Origin: an uncultured Duganella sp.
Lineage (GTDB): Bacteria > Pseudomonadota > Gammaproteobacteria > Burkholderiales > Burkholderiaceae
DNA: 31,146 nucleotides
Direction of reading: 5' to 3'
Assembly (NCBI GenBank): GCA_946482635.1
Contig: CAMLSG010000039.1
Location: 1-31,146, forward strand
Positions 31,010 through 31,146 of this stretch are shown here, piece by piece. Position 1 is the first letter of the stretch, and each line of letters opens with the position of its first letter. The notes beneath the pieces are model-generated. The model had not been told where the DNA came from and made no database searches. It was given only the letters and a program-made list of their open reading frames with translations. The position numbers were made by a program, and so were the translations under genes.

Positions 31010-31146
31010 ATTTAAAAACATTATTGTGACTACGCACTTAGTAGTAACTTAAAGAAATACCTAAAGTCATTGAATTAACTAATGTTTCCAAAATTCCAGA
31101 CTTAATTGCGACATTCAAAAAAAGTTTTAAAATTCCGCTTGCCATG
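31010..31146. other. AT-rich tail at the right edge, no gene seen
   Basis: These 137 bases are strikingly AT-rich compared with the GC-rich coding sequence before them, with runs such as CAAAAAAAG and TTTTAAAAT. I see no open frame with a start site, no RNA gene and no repeat of the surrounding sequence. It may be the promoter region of a gene beyond the edge, or the flank of an acquired segment. The final ATG (31144-31146) has no ribosome site before it. Confidence 0.4.

Noticed and set aside
1..31146. CRISPR arrays, tRNA/rRNA genes, transposases, phage or toxin-antitoxin genes
   Set aside because: Looked for repeated spacers, cloverleaf-like sequences and typical mobile-element proteins; none was seen.

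Overview
The window reads as a chromosomal segment of a GC-rich betaproteobacterium. The gene content (an XrtA/PEP-CTERM exopolysaccharide locus, an N-acyl amino acid synthase, and secreted peptidases with a PPC or Ig-like tail) best fits Oxalobacteraceae such as Massilia or a relative. That placement is inferred from gene families, with no marker gene present. I see no rRNA, tRNA, insertion sequence, phage gene or CRISPR array.

Layout. (1) 1-3507, minus strand: a multi-PAS sensor histidine kinase cut by the left edge and, upstream of it behind a terminator, a secreted zinc metallopeptidase with an FTP propeptide and a C-terminal PPC domain. (2) 3688-6426, plus strand: a small exported protein, a DUF900-type serine hydrolase, a stand-alone HPt phosphotransfer protein, and a small Sel1-like lipoprotein with its own sigma-70 promoter. 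(3) 6521-24111: an exopolysaccharide / protein-sorting locus. It holds PrsT (TPR lipoprotein); two putative exosortase substrates (9361-10248 with a degenerate tail, 12731-13669 with a canonical PEP-CTERM tail); between them, on the minus strand, a tightly coupled N-acyl amino acid synthase and VAO/PCMH-type flavin oxidase; then the XrtA-type chain-length determinant, tyrosine autokinase and a membrane-anchored methyltransferase; then, on the minus strand, a GT2-GT4 fusion glycosyltransferase, a flippase and a GT4 glycosyltransferase; then a GNAT-like protein and a TPR protein; and finally the sigma-54 activator PrsR. (4) 24213-29238: housekeeping or metabolic genes (L-aspartate oxidase NadB, a family-3 solute-binding protein, a GNAT acetyltransferase, a bifunctional beta-oxidation enzyme). 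(5) 29494-30960: a secreted subtilisin-like protease with a good terminator, followed by an AT-rich tail.

How it fits together. The chain-length protein and autokinase would set polysaccharide length, the glycosyltransferases and flippase would build and export repeat units, and the PEP-CTERM proteins would be exported and sorted by an exosortase that is not in this window. Each of the two putative substrates is preceded by a strong -24/-12 (sigma-54) promoter, and the cognate type of activator, PrsR, is encoded in the same locus. The two promoters also share a short upstream element at the same distance.

The most interesting part is the NAS-oxidase pair at 10233-12558. An N-acyl amino acid synthase is followed after 1 bp by a flavin oxidase of a family known for oxidising para-substituted phenols. 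This suggests a small pathway that makes and then oxidises an N-acyl aromatic amino acid, embedded among PEP-CTERM genes.
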